DNA of 64,000 nt from Muribaculum sp. Its GTDB lineage: Bacteria > Bacillota > Clostridia > Lachnospirales > Lachnospiraceae. This document shows positions 28,667 to 36,045 of this stretch, piece by piece (position 1 is the stretch's first letter; each line of letters opens with the position of its first letter). The stretch lies in assembly GCA_023663735.1 (NCBI GenBank), contig JAMPGV010000003.1, positions 1 to 64,000 of the forward strand, in the 5' to 3' direction. A program made the position numbers and the translations under genes. Under the pieces are notes generated by a model, which made no database searches, was not told where the DNA came from, and saw only the letters and a program-made list of their open reading frames with translations.

Positions 28667-29077
28667 CTATTTCTCTTTTTTATTCTTCAGTTCCGTCTCT
28701 AGACGCACGATTCGTTTGGCGTTCTCATTGGCGGCCGTCTGCAGTTCCTTGATCTTCCCCTCCGAGGTCTCCAATTTAATCTGGGCGGAAATCAGGTCAT
28801 GTTTCAGGGTGTAAAGCTCCTGCTCCTTGTTCTGCAGTTCCTCCTCCAGAACGGCGATCTGGTTCTTGGCCTTGAAGAAATCGTCGGCAATATTCAGCTG
28901 CAGCAGGACATTCTGCATGTCCATGGGCTGACGCTTGAAGCTCTCCACCTTGCCGTATTCGTTGATCTTATTATTGATATACGAAGCGACTTTCTGGAGA
29001 TACTCCTCGCTCTCGTTTCCGCTCAGGGTAAACACCTTGCCCCCGATAATCACTTCCGTATCTGTTCTGGCTGACAT
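28667..29077 (-). CDS. zapA: Cell division protein ZapA
   Basis: A 136-residue ZapA-like protein. The ZapA domain is at the N terminus (TEVIIGGKVFTLSGNESEEY, VASYINNKINEY), and a long C-terminal coiled coil follows (AVLEEELQNKEQELYTLKHD, ETELKNKKEK). ZapA bundles FtsZ protofilaments at the division ring. ATG at 29077 follows AAGAGGTG. It lies between ruvB and the U32 gene, a common order in Clostridia. Confidence 0.92.
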   Translation of the reverse strand: MSARTDTEVIIGGKVFTLSGNESEEYLQKVASYINNKINEYGKVESFKRQPMDMQNVLLQLNIADDFFKAKNQIAVLEEELQNKEQELYTLKHDLISAQIKLETSEGKIKELQTAANENAKRIVRLETELKNKKEK

Positions 29078-29197
29078 ATCACACCTCTTTTGCAATCATC
29101 GGCACACGCCCGCAGCTACAACATCTGCATCCGAAACCACTCTATGATACAAGATCTATTATATATCAGATTGCGTATACAGGCAACAGTTTTCTTC

Positions 29198-30199
29198 TTA
29201 AAATTCTGGATGGGGATATCCCAGATGCGCATACGCGGCCTCGGTCGCCACGCGGCCTCTGGGCGTGCGGTTGATGAGTCCCGTCTTGATGAGATAGGGT
29301 TCATACACGTCCTCGATGGTACCCGGATCCTCGCCGATGGCCGCGGCCAAAGTGTCCAGCCCCACCGGACCTCCCTGAAATTTGCGGATCATGGCAGTCA
29401 GCAGATTGCGGTCAATGTGATCCAGCCCCAGCCGATCCACATCCATCAAATCCAGCGCCGTGCGCGCCACCTCCTCCGTGATGACGCCGTCATATTTGAC
29501 CTGCGCAAAATCCCGCACCCGCTTTAGGATGCGGTTGGCAAGCCTCGGCGTCCCCCGGCTTCTTCTGGCCATCTCAAACGCCCCGCCCCGCTCCATCTCC
29601 ACATCCAATATCCGGGCGGAATGCAGGATGATCTGCTGCAGCTCCTGCACCTCGTAAAACTCCAAGTGATGAATCATGCCGAACCGGTCCCGCAGCGGAG
29701 CCGTCAAAAGTCCCGCCCGGGTAGTCGCTCCCACCAGCGTAAAGCGGGGCAGTTCCAGCCGCACGGAACGGGCGGAGGAACCCTTGCCGATCAGAATGTC
29801 AATGCAGTAGTCCTCCATGGCCGGATACAGCACCTCCTCCACCTGACGGTTCAGGCGGTGGATCTCGTCCACAAACAGCAGATCCCCCTCCTCCAGATTA
29901 TTGAGGATCGCCGCCATCTCTCCGGGTTTCTCGATGGCCGGTCCGCTGGTGACCCGCAGATGCACCCCCATCTCATTGGCGATAATGCCCGCCAGCGTGG
30001 TCTTGCCAAGCCCCGGCGGCCCGTAGAACAGCACATGATCCAGCGCGTCTCCCCGCTGTTTGGCCGCCTCGATGTAGATTTTCAAATTTTCTTTAATTTT
30101 GGACTGCCCGATATAATCCTGCAATGTCTGCGGCCTGAGCGACCCCTCGATCTTTACGTCCTCTTCCGTCAGATTGGTCTCGATCATTCGTTTCTGCAT
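29198..30199 (-). CDS. ruvB: Holliday junction branch migration helicase RuvB
   Basis: A 333-residue RuvB AAA+ motor. Motifs: [12 protein letters not shown], Walker [13 protein letters not shown] near residue 63, Walker [15 protein letters not shown], sensor [10 protein letters not shown], and the C-terminal [25 protein letters not shown] and TPRGRV. ATG at 30199 follows GAGGATACT; the long in-frame extension upstream is repeat element B and not protein. It drives branch migration with RuvA, encoded upstream. Confidence 0.97.
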   Translation of the reverse strand: MQKRMIETNLTEEDVKIEGSLRPQTLQDYIGQSKIKENLKIYIEAAKQRGDALDHVLFYGPPGLGKTTLAGIIANEMGVHLRVTSGPAIEKPGEMAAILNNLEEGDLLFVDEIHRLNRQVEEVLYPAMEDYCIDILIGKGSSARSVRLELPRFTLVGATTRAGLLTAPLRDRFGMIHHLEFYEVQELQQIILHSARILDVEMERGGAFEMARRSRGTPRLANRILKRVRDFAQVKYDGVITEEVARTALDLMDVDRLGLDHIDRNLLTAMIRKFQGGPVGLDTLAAAIGEDPGTIEDVYEPYLIKTGLINRTPRGRVATEAAYAHLGYPHPEF

Positions 30200-30227
30200 A
30201 GTATCCTCGCTCTGTAGTCGTCTGTTA

Positions 30228-30493
30228 GACGTTTGCGAAACTCTTACTTCGGAAAGTGTCATTGTGCAAATTGCACATTCAACGCAGACACGCTTTCGCT
30301 CCCACCTCACCGTAAGCGGCAAGGTGAGAAGCGCTTCTAAGGCTTGCACCATAGGGTGCTTCGCCAAGAAGTGCTAAATCTCACCTCAAGGCGCTAAAAT
30401 ACAGCGCCTAAGTGCCAACGGTTCGCTAGGGTCTGCTTATGAATATACAATCTGCACAATTGGGATTCCGAAAAATATCGTTTTGCAATCGCC
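30228..30493. repeat. Palindromic intergenic element, copy B, between ruvA and ruvB
   Basis: A 266-bp element with imperfect inverted ends of about 55-60 bp: left starts GACGTTTGCGAAAC and holds ATTGTGCAAATTGCACATTC; the reverse of the right end starts GGCGATTGCAAAACG and holds ATTGTGCAGATTGTATATTC. A core hairpin lies at 30389-30416 (GGCGCT / AGCGCC). It is flanked by near-identical 15-bp direct repeats, CTGTAGTCGTCYGTT, at 30212-30226 and 30493-30507. No coding sequence or transposase is seen. It accounts for nearly all of the ruvA-ruvB gap. Confidence 0.85.
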
Positions 30494-30526
30494 TGTAGTC
30501 GTCCGTTTCAGGAAGATCCGCATCCC

Positions 30527-31138
30527 CTAAAACAAATTCTTTAACGCGGCTTTCAGCACCGCCCCGGAATCCATGGACTCGATATCCGGGATGGCATTCA
30601 CCGCCTTGATGCTCTCCGGCCGCCCATATCCCAGAGAGACAAGCGCCTCGACTGCCTCCTGCTTCTGCTGGCTGTCCAACCCCGGCGCGCCGCCCGCGCC
30701 TGTGGCTGCGATCTCGCGGCTGATCATGGCGTCGTCGATCTGCAGCTTGTCCTTCAAGTCCAGAATCAGCCGCTCCGCCGTTCTGGGACCGATTCCCGGC
30801 GCTTTGGATATGGCCTTCGCGTCCCCCGACACGATGGCAAACCGCAGGGAATCCGCATCCATCGCCGACAGAAGCGCAAGCGCCCCCTTTGGCCCGATTC
30901 CGTTCACCGTGATACACTTTTTAAAAAGCTCCAGCGCATTCCGGCTGAGGAACCCGTACAGCCACTGGGCGTCCTCCCGGACACTGTAATAAGTATACAG
31001 CTTCACCTCTTCCCCCACCCGGGGCAGACGCGACGCCGTATCGGCGGAAATCTTGACATTATATCCGATTCCGCCCACATCCACCACCACATTATCCGGT
31101 GCGATATCCTCTATGGTTCCCTTGACATAAGCAATCAT
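30527..31138 (-). CDS. ruvA: Holliday junction DNA-binding protein RuvA
   Basis: A 203-residue RuvA. It starts MIAYVKGTIEDIAPDNVVVD, with the OB-fold GIGYNV, then two helix-hairpin-helix motifs (VNGIGPKGAL, APGIGPRTAERLILDLKDK), an acidic-free linker and a C-terminal domain III (VEALVSLGYGRPESIKAV). It forms the tetramer that seats RuvB on the junction. Together with ruvB it would form one operon interrupted by repeat element B. Confidence 0.97.
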   Translation of the reverse strand: MIAYVKGTIEDIAPDNVVVDVGGIGYNVKISADTASRLPRVGEEVKLYTYYSVREDAQWLYGFLSRNALELFKKCITVNGIGPKGALALLSAMDADSLRFAIVSGDAKAISKAPGIGPRTAERLILDLKDKLQIDDAMISREIAATGAGGAPGLDSQQKQEAVEALVSLGYGRPESIKAVNAIPDIESMDSGAVLKAALKNLF

Positions 31139-31171
31139 TACCGTGCGCCTTCCTCTTATTTGGTCTGCTTA

Positions 31172-31241
31172 GGCGTTTGCAACCCCTCCCATTTACAAAG
31201 GGACATCGTGCAGCTTCTCTGCATTAGAGTTTCACAAACCC
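31172..31241. repeat. Short derivative of the palindromic element, copy D
   Basis: About 70 bp upstream of ruvA. The left end GGCGTTTGCAA and the right end GAGTTTCACAAAC (reverse GTTTGTGAAACTC) match the ends of copies B and C. CATCGTGCAG matches the inner box. The core hairpin is missing, so it looks like a deleted copy. Confidence 0.5.
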
Positions 31242-31294
31242 TTACTGTTTGTTCTGTCTGGAATTATAGCATATCCGAACATATGTTTCAAGCG

Positions 31295-32695
31295 TTAAAT
31301 GACAGACGCCGCCTTCTGCTGTGTTTTGAACAGCCTGTAGTAGACAAAGGCAAAGCACAGCACATGCGCCGCAAAGGTCAGCGCCCAGCTGATGGGATAG
31401 GACCAATACAGGCAGGCCAGCGTGTGCCGGGACCGGAAAACCGTATAGATCCAGACCACGCGGAACAGGCACGCGCCGGTCAGCGACACCAGCATAGGCA
31501 TGACGGAATATCCCATGCCTCGCAAAGAGCCGACCATCACATCCATCATGCCGCAGAGACAATAGGTGGTGCAGATGATGCTCATCCGGAGCATACCATA
31601 GCGGATCACCTCCGCCTCGGAGGAATATAACTGCAGCAGCACACCCGACCCCCAATAGGCGAGATTGCCCAGCGTCAACCCTACCGCGATCACCAGCCCC
31701 TGACAGATCAGCAGAATTTTACCGATATGCCGATAGTTCCGCGCCCCGTAATTCTGCCCGGTGAAGCTGATCACCGTCTGGGAAAAGGCGTTCATGGACG
31801 TATACACGAAGCCCTCGATATTGGAAGCCGCCGTGTTCCCCGCCATGGCAATGGAACCGAAGGAATTCACCGAGGACTGAATCAGCACATTGGAGATGGA
31901 GAACAGGGAACTCTGCAATCCCGCCGGCAGCCCGATCTGCAGCATTTTCTTCAGCTTGTCCGGGGCGATCCGCAGCTTCGCCGGCTCCAATTTATAATCC
32001 GCGTCCGAGAGGAGCAGACAGCGCAGCACCAAAATTGCGGAAATCGCCTGCGACACCACGGTGGCCATGGCAACCCCCGCCACCCCCAGCGAAAAGACGA
32101 TCACAAAAATCAGGTTCAAGATCACATTGACCACACCCGCGCCCAGCAGATAGTACAGTGGACGTCTGGTGTCCCCCACGGCGCGCAGAATCGCCGCGCC
32201 GAAATTATACAGCATGGTAAAGGGCATCCCGACAAAATAGATCCGCATATACAACACGGACTGCCCGATGACGTCATCCGGCGTCCCCATCCAGATCAGC
32301 GCGGATTCCGCCACCGCAATCCCCGCAAACACCAGCGCGCAGCCGCTGACAAAAGCCGTCAAAAGAGCTGTGTGAACCATCTCCGACAGCTCCGACTTCT
32401 GTCCCGCACCGTAAAACCGCGCCGCCAGCACATTGGCTCCGACGGAGAGTCCGAGGAAGAGATTCACCAGCAGATTAATCAGGGAACTGGTGGAACCCAC
32501 CGCCGCCAGCGCATCGCTTCCCGCAAATTTTCCCACCACCACGATATCCGCCGCATTGAACAATAGCTGCAAAATGCCGGACAGCATCAACGGGATATAA
32601 AAAATAAGGATCTTGCCCAAAAAGGGGCCGCTGCACATGTCGATCTCATATTTCCGCGCATCTGATTTTGTGCGGATCCCCGATTGTTCCGCCAT
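31295..32695 (-). CDS. MATE family efflux transporter
   Basis: A 466-residue membrane protein with about twelve helices, family MATE, exporting drugs or metabolites with Na+ or H+. Family-like stretches are LMLSGILQLLFNAADIVVVG, FAGSDALAAVGSTSSLINLL, GLSVGANVLAARFYGAG and, in the second half, QIGLPAGLQSSLFSISNVLIQ and GNTAASNIEGFVY. AAGGAGG precedes the ATG. It stands alone between leuD and ruvA. The substrate is unknown. Confidence 0.92.
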   Translation of the reverse strand: MAEQSGIRTKSDARKYEIDMCSGPFLGKILIFYIPLMLSGILQLLFNAADIVVVGKFAGSDALAAVGSTSSLINLLVNLFLGLSVGANVLAARFYGAGQKSELSEMVHTALLTAFVSGCALVFAGIAVAESALIWMGTPDDVIGQSVLYMRIYFVGMPFTMLYNFGAAILRAVGDTRRPLYYLLGAGVVNVILNLIFVIVFSLGVAGVAMATVVSQAISAILVLRCLLLSDADYKLEPAKLRIAPDKLKKMLQIGLPAGLQSSLFSISNVLIQSSVNSFGSIAMAGNTAASNIEGFVYTSMNAFSQTVISFTGQNYGARNYRHIGKILLICQGLVIAVGLTLGNLAYWGSGVLLQLYSSEAEVIRYGMLRMSIICTTYCLCGMMDVMVGSLRGMGYSVMPMLVSLTGACLFRVVWIYTVFRSRHTLACLYWSYPISWALTFAAHVLCFAFVYYRLFKTQQKAASVI

Positions 32696-32744
32696 AGTTC
32701 TTCCTCCTTCCCATGTCGAGTGCCAAGTTCATCGACACGTCAAT

Positions 32745-32771
32745 CGGGCACTGTCTGACCGACAGTGCCCG
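32745..32771 (-). terminator. Perfect hairpin between leuD and the MATE gene
   Basis: CGGGCACTGTC / GACAGTGCCCG stem with a short loop. It is placed 16 bases after the leuD stop. No T-run follows on the minus strand (ATTGACG), so termination would be weak or factor-dependent. Confidence 0.45.
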
Positions 32772-32787
32772 CGTCTTCCGATAAAAT

Positions 32788-33279
32788 TTACCGTCCGCTG
32801 TTGATGTAATTCACCAATCCCTCCGCGGCGATGATCTTCTGCATAAATTCCGGAAACGCCTGTCCTTTGAAAGCAGTTCCCTTCGTCATATTGGTGATGA
32901 CGCCGGTATCGAAATTGACCTCCACCTCGTCCCCCGCCTCAATTCCTTTTGAGGCCTCGGGACACTCGATGATGGGCAGGCCGATATTGATGGCGTTCCG
33001 GTAAAAAATGCGGGCAAATGTCTCCGCGATCACGCAGCTTACCCCCGCCGCCTTGATGGCGATGGGCGCATGTTCTCTGGAAGACCCGCAGCCGAAATTT
33101 TTATCCGCCACGATGATGTCGCCCGGCTTCACCTTCTTGATAAAATCCTTGTCGATGTCCTCCATGCAATGAGTTGCAAGCTCCGCAGGATCGGAAGAAT
33201 TCAGGTATCTTGCAGGGATGATGACATCCGTGTCCACGTTGTCGCCGTATTTAAAAACAGTACCTTTTGCATTGTTCAT
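32788..33279 (-). CDS. leuD: 3-isopropylmalate dehydratase small subunit
   Basis: A 163-residue LeuD that joins LeuC to convert 2-isopropylmalate to 3-isopropylmalate in leucine synthesis. Features: [19 protein letters not shown], the [19 protein letters not shown] loop, and [19 protein letters not shown] at 33279 follows GAGGAGC; upstream frame is repeat element C. It is separated from leuC by that element instead of the usual short gap. Confidence 0.96.
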   Translation of the reverse strand: MNNAKGTVFKYGDNVDTDVIIPARYLNSSDPAELATHCMEDIDKDFIKKVKPGDIIVADKNFGCGSSREHAPIAIKAAGVSCVIAETFARIFYRNAINIGLPIIECPEASKGIEAGDEVEVNFDTGVITNMTKGTAFKGQAFPEFMQKIIAAEGLVNYINSGR

Positions 33280-33315
33280 GATTGCTCCTCTTCCCTTCTC
33301 TATACTATCTAAATA

Positions 33316-33517
33316 GGTGTTTGCAAAACGCTCACTTCGGAAGGTGTCATTGTGCAGATTGCACATTCATAAGCAGACCCTAGCGGACCGTTGGCACTTA
33401 GGCGCTGTATTTTAGCGCCTTATGTGCCACTACGGTGAGATTGGAGCGAAAGCGTGTCTGCGTTGAATATACAATCTGCACAATTCGGATTCCGGAAAAT
33501 ATCGTTTCGCAAACGCC
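33316..33517. repeat. Palindromic intergenic element, copy C, between leuC and leuD
   Basis: A 202-bp element. Left end GGTGTTTGCAAAACG with ATTGTGCAGATTGCACATTC; the reverse of the right end is GGCGTTTGCGAAACG with ATTGTGCAGATTGTATATTC. The core hairpin at 33393-33428 pairs GGCAC...GTGCC and GGCGCT/AGCGCC. It lacks about 70 bp present in copy B. Perfect 12-bp direct repeats ATACTATCTAAA flank it at 33302-33313 and 33519-33530. No coding sequence. Confidence 0.87.
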
Positions 33518-33535
33518 GATACTATCTAAAAAACC

Positions 33536-34804
33536 TTACAGCTCGCAGGGGCAGGAAATCTTCCCCGTCACCGCGCTTGCAGCCGCCACGGCGGGACTCG
33601 CCAGATAGATCTCGGAATTCACATGTCCCATCCGTCCCACGAAATTGCGATTGGTGGTGGAGACACAGCGCTCCCCTTCCGCCAGAATGCCCATGTATCC
33701 GCCGAGGCAGGGTCCGCAGGTCGGCGTGCTGACAATGGCGCCCGCCTCGATAAAGGTCTTCAAAAGCCCTTCCTCCATGGCCTGCAGGTAAATCTTCTGG
33801 GTCGCCGGGATCACGATACAGCGCATCCCTTTGGCCACATGCCGTCCCCGAAGCACTTCCGCCGCCCTGCGCAGATCCTCCAGACGCCCGTTGGTGCAGG
33901 AGCCGATTACCACTTGATCAATGCGGATGTCATCCATCTCTCGGATCTCCTCCAGCGTATGCGTGTTCTCCGGCAGGTGCGGGAACGCCACGGTGGGGCG
34001 AAGCGCGCTCAGATCGATGGTATACTCCGCGTCATACACCGCATCCGCATCCGCTTCATAAATCTTATATGCTCTCGTGCTGTGTTCCTTCATGTAAGCA
34101 GCCGCCAGCTCGTCCACGGGGAAAATCCCGTTCTTTCCGCCGGCCTCGATCGCCATATTGGCGATGGTAAAACGGTCATCCATGGACAGAGCCGCAATGC
34201 CGTCCCCCGTAAACTCCATCGATTTGTATAATGCGCCGTCCACTCCGATCATGCCGATGATATGCAGGATCACATCCTTGCCGCTCACCCACTTGGAAGG
34301 TTTTCCGGTGAGGTTGAAGCGGATCGCGGAAGGCACTTTAAACCATGCCTTTCCGGTGGCCATCCCGGCCGCCATATCCGTACTGCCCACGCCCGTGGAG
34401 AAAGCGCCCAGTGCGCCGTATGTACAAGTGTGGGAATCCGCGCCGATGATCACGTCCCCCGCCACGGTAAGCCCCTGTTCGGGAAGCAGCGCATGTTCGA
34501 TGCCCATCTCGCCCACTTCAAAATAATTGGTGATCTCATTCCTGCGCGCAAACTCCCTCACGCATTTGCAATGCTCTGCGGATTTAATGTCCTTATTGGG
34601 TACAAAGTGGTCGGGAACCAGCGCAATCTTATCTTTGTCGAACACGCCCTCCACCTTCATCTTGTCCATCTCGTGTATGGCCACGGGGCTTGTGATGTCG
34701 TTGCCCAGCACCAGATCCAGATTCGCCTCGATCAGCTGTCCTGCCTCCACGCGTTCCAGTCCGGCGGCGGCGGCCAAAATCTTCTGTGTCATTGTCATAC
34801 CCAT
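33536..34804 (-). CDS. leuC: 3-isopropylmalate dehydratase large subunit (HACN type)
   Basis: A 422-residue LeuC of the short homoaconitase-like class. The [4Fe-4S] ligands are in [12 protein letters not shown] and [13 protein letters not shown]. Other family marks are [36 protein letters not shown] and [13 protein letters not shown] at 34804 is chosen because GGAGG lies eight bases upstream; the ATG at 34819 overlaps that site. Works with LeuD, encoded downstream. Confidence 0.96.
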   Translation of the reverse strand: MGMTMTQKILAAAAGLERVEAGQLIEANLDLVLGNDITSPVAIHEMDKMKVEGVFDKDKIALVPDHFVPNKDIKSAEHCKCVREFARRNEITNYFEVGEMGIEHALLPEQGLTVAGDVIIGADSHTCTYGALGAFSTGVGSTDMAAGMATGKAWFKVPSAIRFNLTGKPSKWVSGKDVILHIIGMIGVDGALYKSMEFTGDGIAALSMDDRFTIANMAIEAGGKNGIFPVDELAAAYMKEHSTRAYKIYEADADAVYDAEYTIDLSALRPTVAFPHLPENTHTLEEIREMDDIRIDQVVIGSCTNGRLEDLRRAAEVLRGRHVAKGMRCIVIPATQKIYLQAMEEGLLKTFIEAGAIVSTPTCGPCLGGYMGILAEGERCVSTTNRNFVGRMGHVNSEIYLASPAVAAASAVTGKISCPCEL

Positions 34805-34845
34805 ATGCTTTTCCTCCATATCCTCTGAATGCTTTCTCTATTCAA

Positions 34846-34871
34846 AACCCCGGAGAAACAACTCCGGGGTT
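34846..34871 (-). terminator. Intrinsic terminator after the DUF4854-like lipoprotein
   Basis: Perfect stem AACCCCGGAG / CTCCGGGGTT with a six-base loop, followed on the minus strand by TTGAATAG. It lies between the lipoprotein stop (34893) and the leuC start. Confidence 0.65.
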
Positions 34872-34892
34872 CTTGTCTGATCTGTTCAAACC

Positions 34893-35801
34893 TTATTCGT
34901 TCTCAATGTCGGAAGAGCCAAGTTCCGTTCCGTCCGCCGTGCAGAAGACAACCCGCACACTGTCCAGAATCAAGCCGTAATTGTTCTCAAAATCACTAAA
35001 GATTGTCTCAAGGGATGCGCGCTGGCTTTCCACCACGGTATCCACAAATGTCTGCATCTGATCGTCAGAGTAGTTGGCCAGTCCCATCGACTCATAGGTC
35101 TCGTCGTTCAGATAATATTCATACACAAACGTGTCGCCATCCGCATAGAAATCTACGCTCATCCCGTTGGAAGCGATCATCTGGTTGGTGAGTTCCACCA
35201 TCTGCGCGGCTTCGTCGGACTCCATCCACTCCTCCAGATCGGCATAAGCGCCCGGATTGGCGGGATCGGCGGATACCTCGCCCGGCTCATAATCTTCCGT
35301 CACATCCATCTCATAGATTACGGAACCGTCCGCATTCCGATACACCATGCGGATCACGTTTACCGGAATGTCATAGGTGTCGCGGTAGTTCTGGATATCG
35401 GATATCACGGTCTCAGCCGCGCTGTCCACTCCCTGCGCCAAGCCGCTCTTGAGTGCCTCTGTCACCGCAAGCTGTTCCGTGTACTGATAATTATAGATGA
35501 TCACATCCGGTTCTTCCACCTCGACAGAGAAGGTCAAGCCCTGTCCCGAGAACATATTGTTGATGAGATCCTCCAATTTGCTGCGTTCGTCGCTTTCATA
35601 CCAGTCGCTCAAAGTATTCTCCGCCTCATCCGCCTCGGACGACTTGTCTGCCGCACGATCCTTGAGTGCGTCGGCATTGGAAGAATTCCCTCTGCCTGCA
35701 GTTCTATTGCCGCTGTCGCTCCCCGCCGCCTTATTGCCGCAGGCGGCCAAACCCAGAGCCAGAACCAGCGTCATTGTCAGTGCCAAAATTTTCTTTCTCA
35801 T
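34893..35801 (-). CDS. Secreted lipoprotein with two repeated domains (DUF4854-like)
   Basis: A 302-residue lipoprotein. The signal peptide MRKKILALTMTLVLALGLAA ends at a lipobox Cys (GLAAC, Cys21). The mature part is acidic and has two related halves: SDWYESDERSKLEDLINNMF ... VDSAAETVISDIQNYRD and EEWMESDEAAQMVELTNQMI ... VDTVVESQRASLETIF. Each holds a YNYQY/YEYYLN-like strand, so the protein is a tandem duplication. It resembles the DUF4854 family of unknown role. Start choice between the ATG at 35801 and codons 6-15 bases upstream is uncertain; the leader GAAAGGCATGGTT is shared with the gene at 42014. It is downstream of the two-component system. Confidence 0.75.
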   Translation of the reverse strand: MRKKILALTMTLVLALGLAACGNKAAGSDSGNRTAGRGNSSNADALKDRAADKSSEADEAENTLSDWYESDERSKLEDLINNMFSGQGLTFSVEVEEPDVIIYNYQYTEQLAVTEALKSGLAQGVDSAAETVISDIQNYRDTYDIPVNVIRMVYRNADGSVIYEMDVTEDYEPGEVSADPANPGAYADLEEWMESDEAAQMVELTNQMIASNGMSVDFYADGDTFVYEYYLNDETYESMGLANYSDDQMQTFVDTVVESQRASLETIFSDFENNYGLILDSVRVVFCTADGTELGSSDIENE

Positions 35802-35886
35802 AATCATAACCATGCCTTTCCGTAACCTGCGCATTTGAGCCGCAGGCATAAATTTGCGTGTTTCCGCTCCATTCACTATGGCGATA

Positions 35887-35995
35887 CCATGTTATGGCTC
35901 AACCATGTTATAGTCAAACCATTTCATGGTTATCCATTTCATAGTTCAATCATTTTATGGTCAAACCATTTCATGGTTCAATCATTTTATGATTC
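35887..35995 (-). repeat. 16-bp tandem repeat array upstream of the lipoprotein gene
   Basis: About seven units on the minus strand, variants of TTGAACCATGAAATGG and TTTGACCATAAAATGA. Each includes a small inverted repeat (AACCAT ... ATGGTT). It fills most of the gap between the histidine kinase stop and the lipoprotein start. No coding or spacer structure. Confidence 0.85.
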
Positions 35996-36045
35996 ACAGA
36001 AACATGGCTATTATAGCACGACTGCCGCTCAAAGGCAAGCCCGAT

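Noticed and set aside
30200..30367. N-terminal extension of RuvB
   Set aside because: The extra codons are element B sequence; the real start has GAGGATACT and matches family length.
35887..35995. CRISPR array
   Set aside because: Units are contiguous 16-bp repeats with no spacers, and no cas genes are present.
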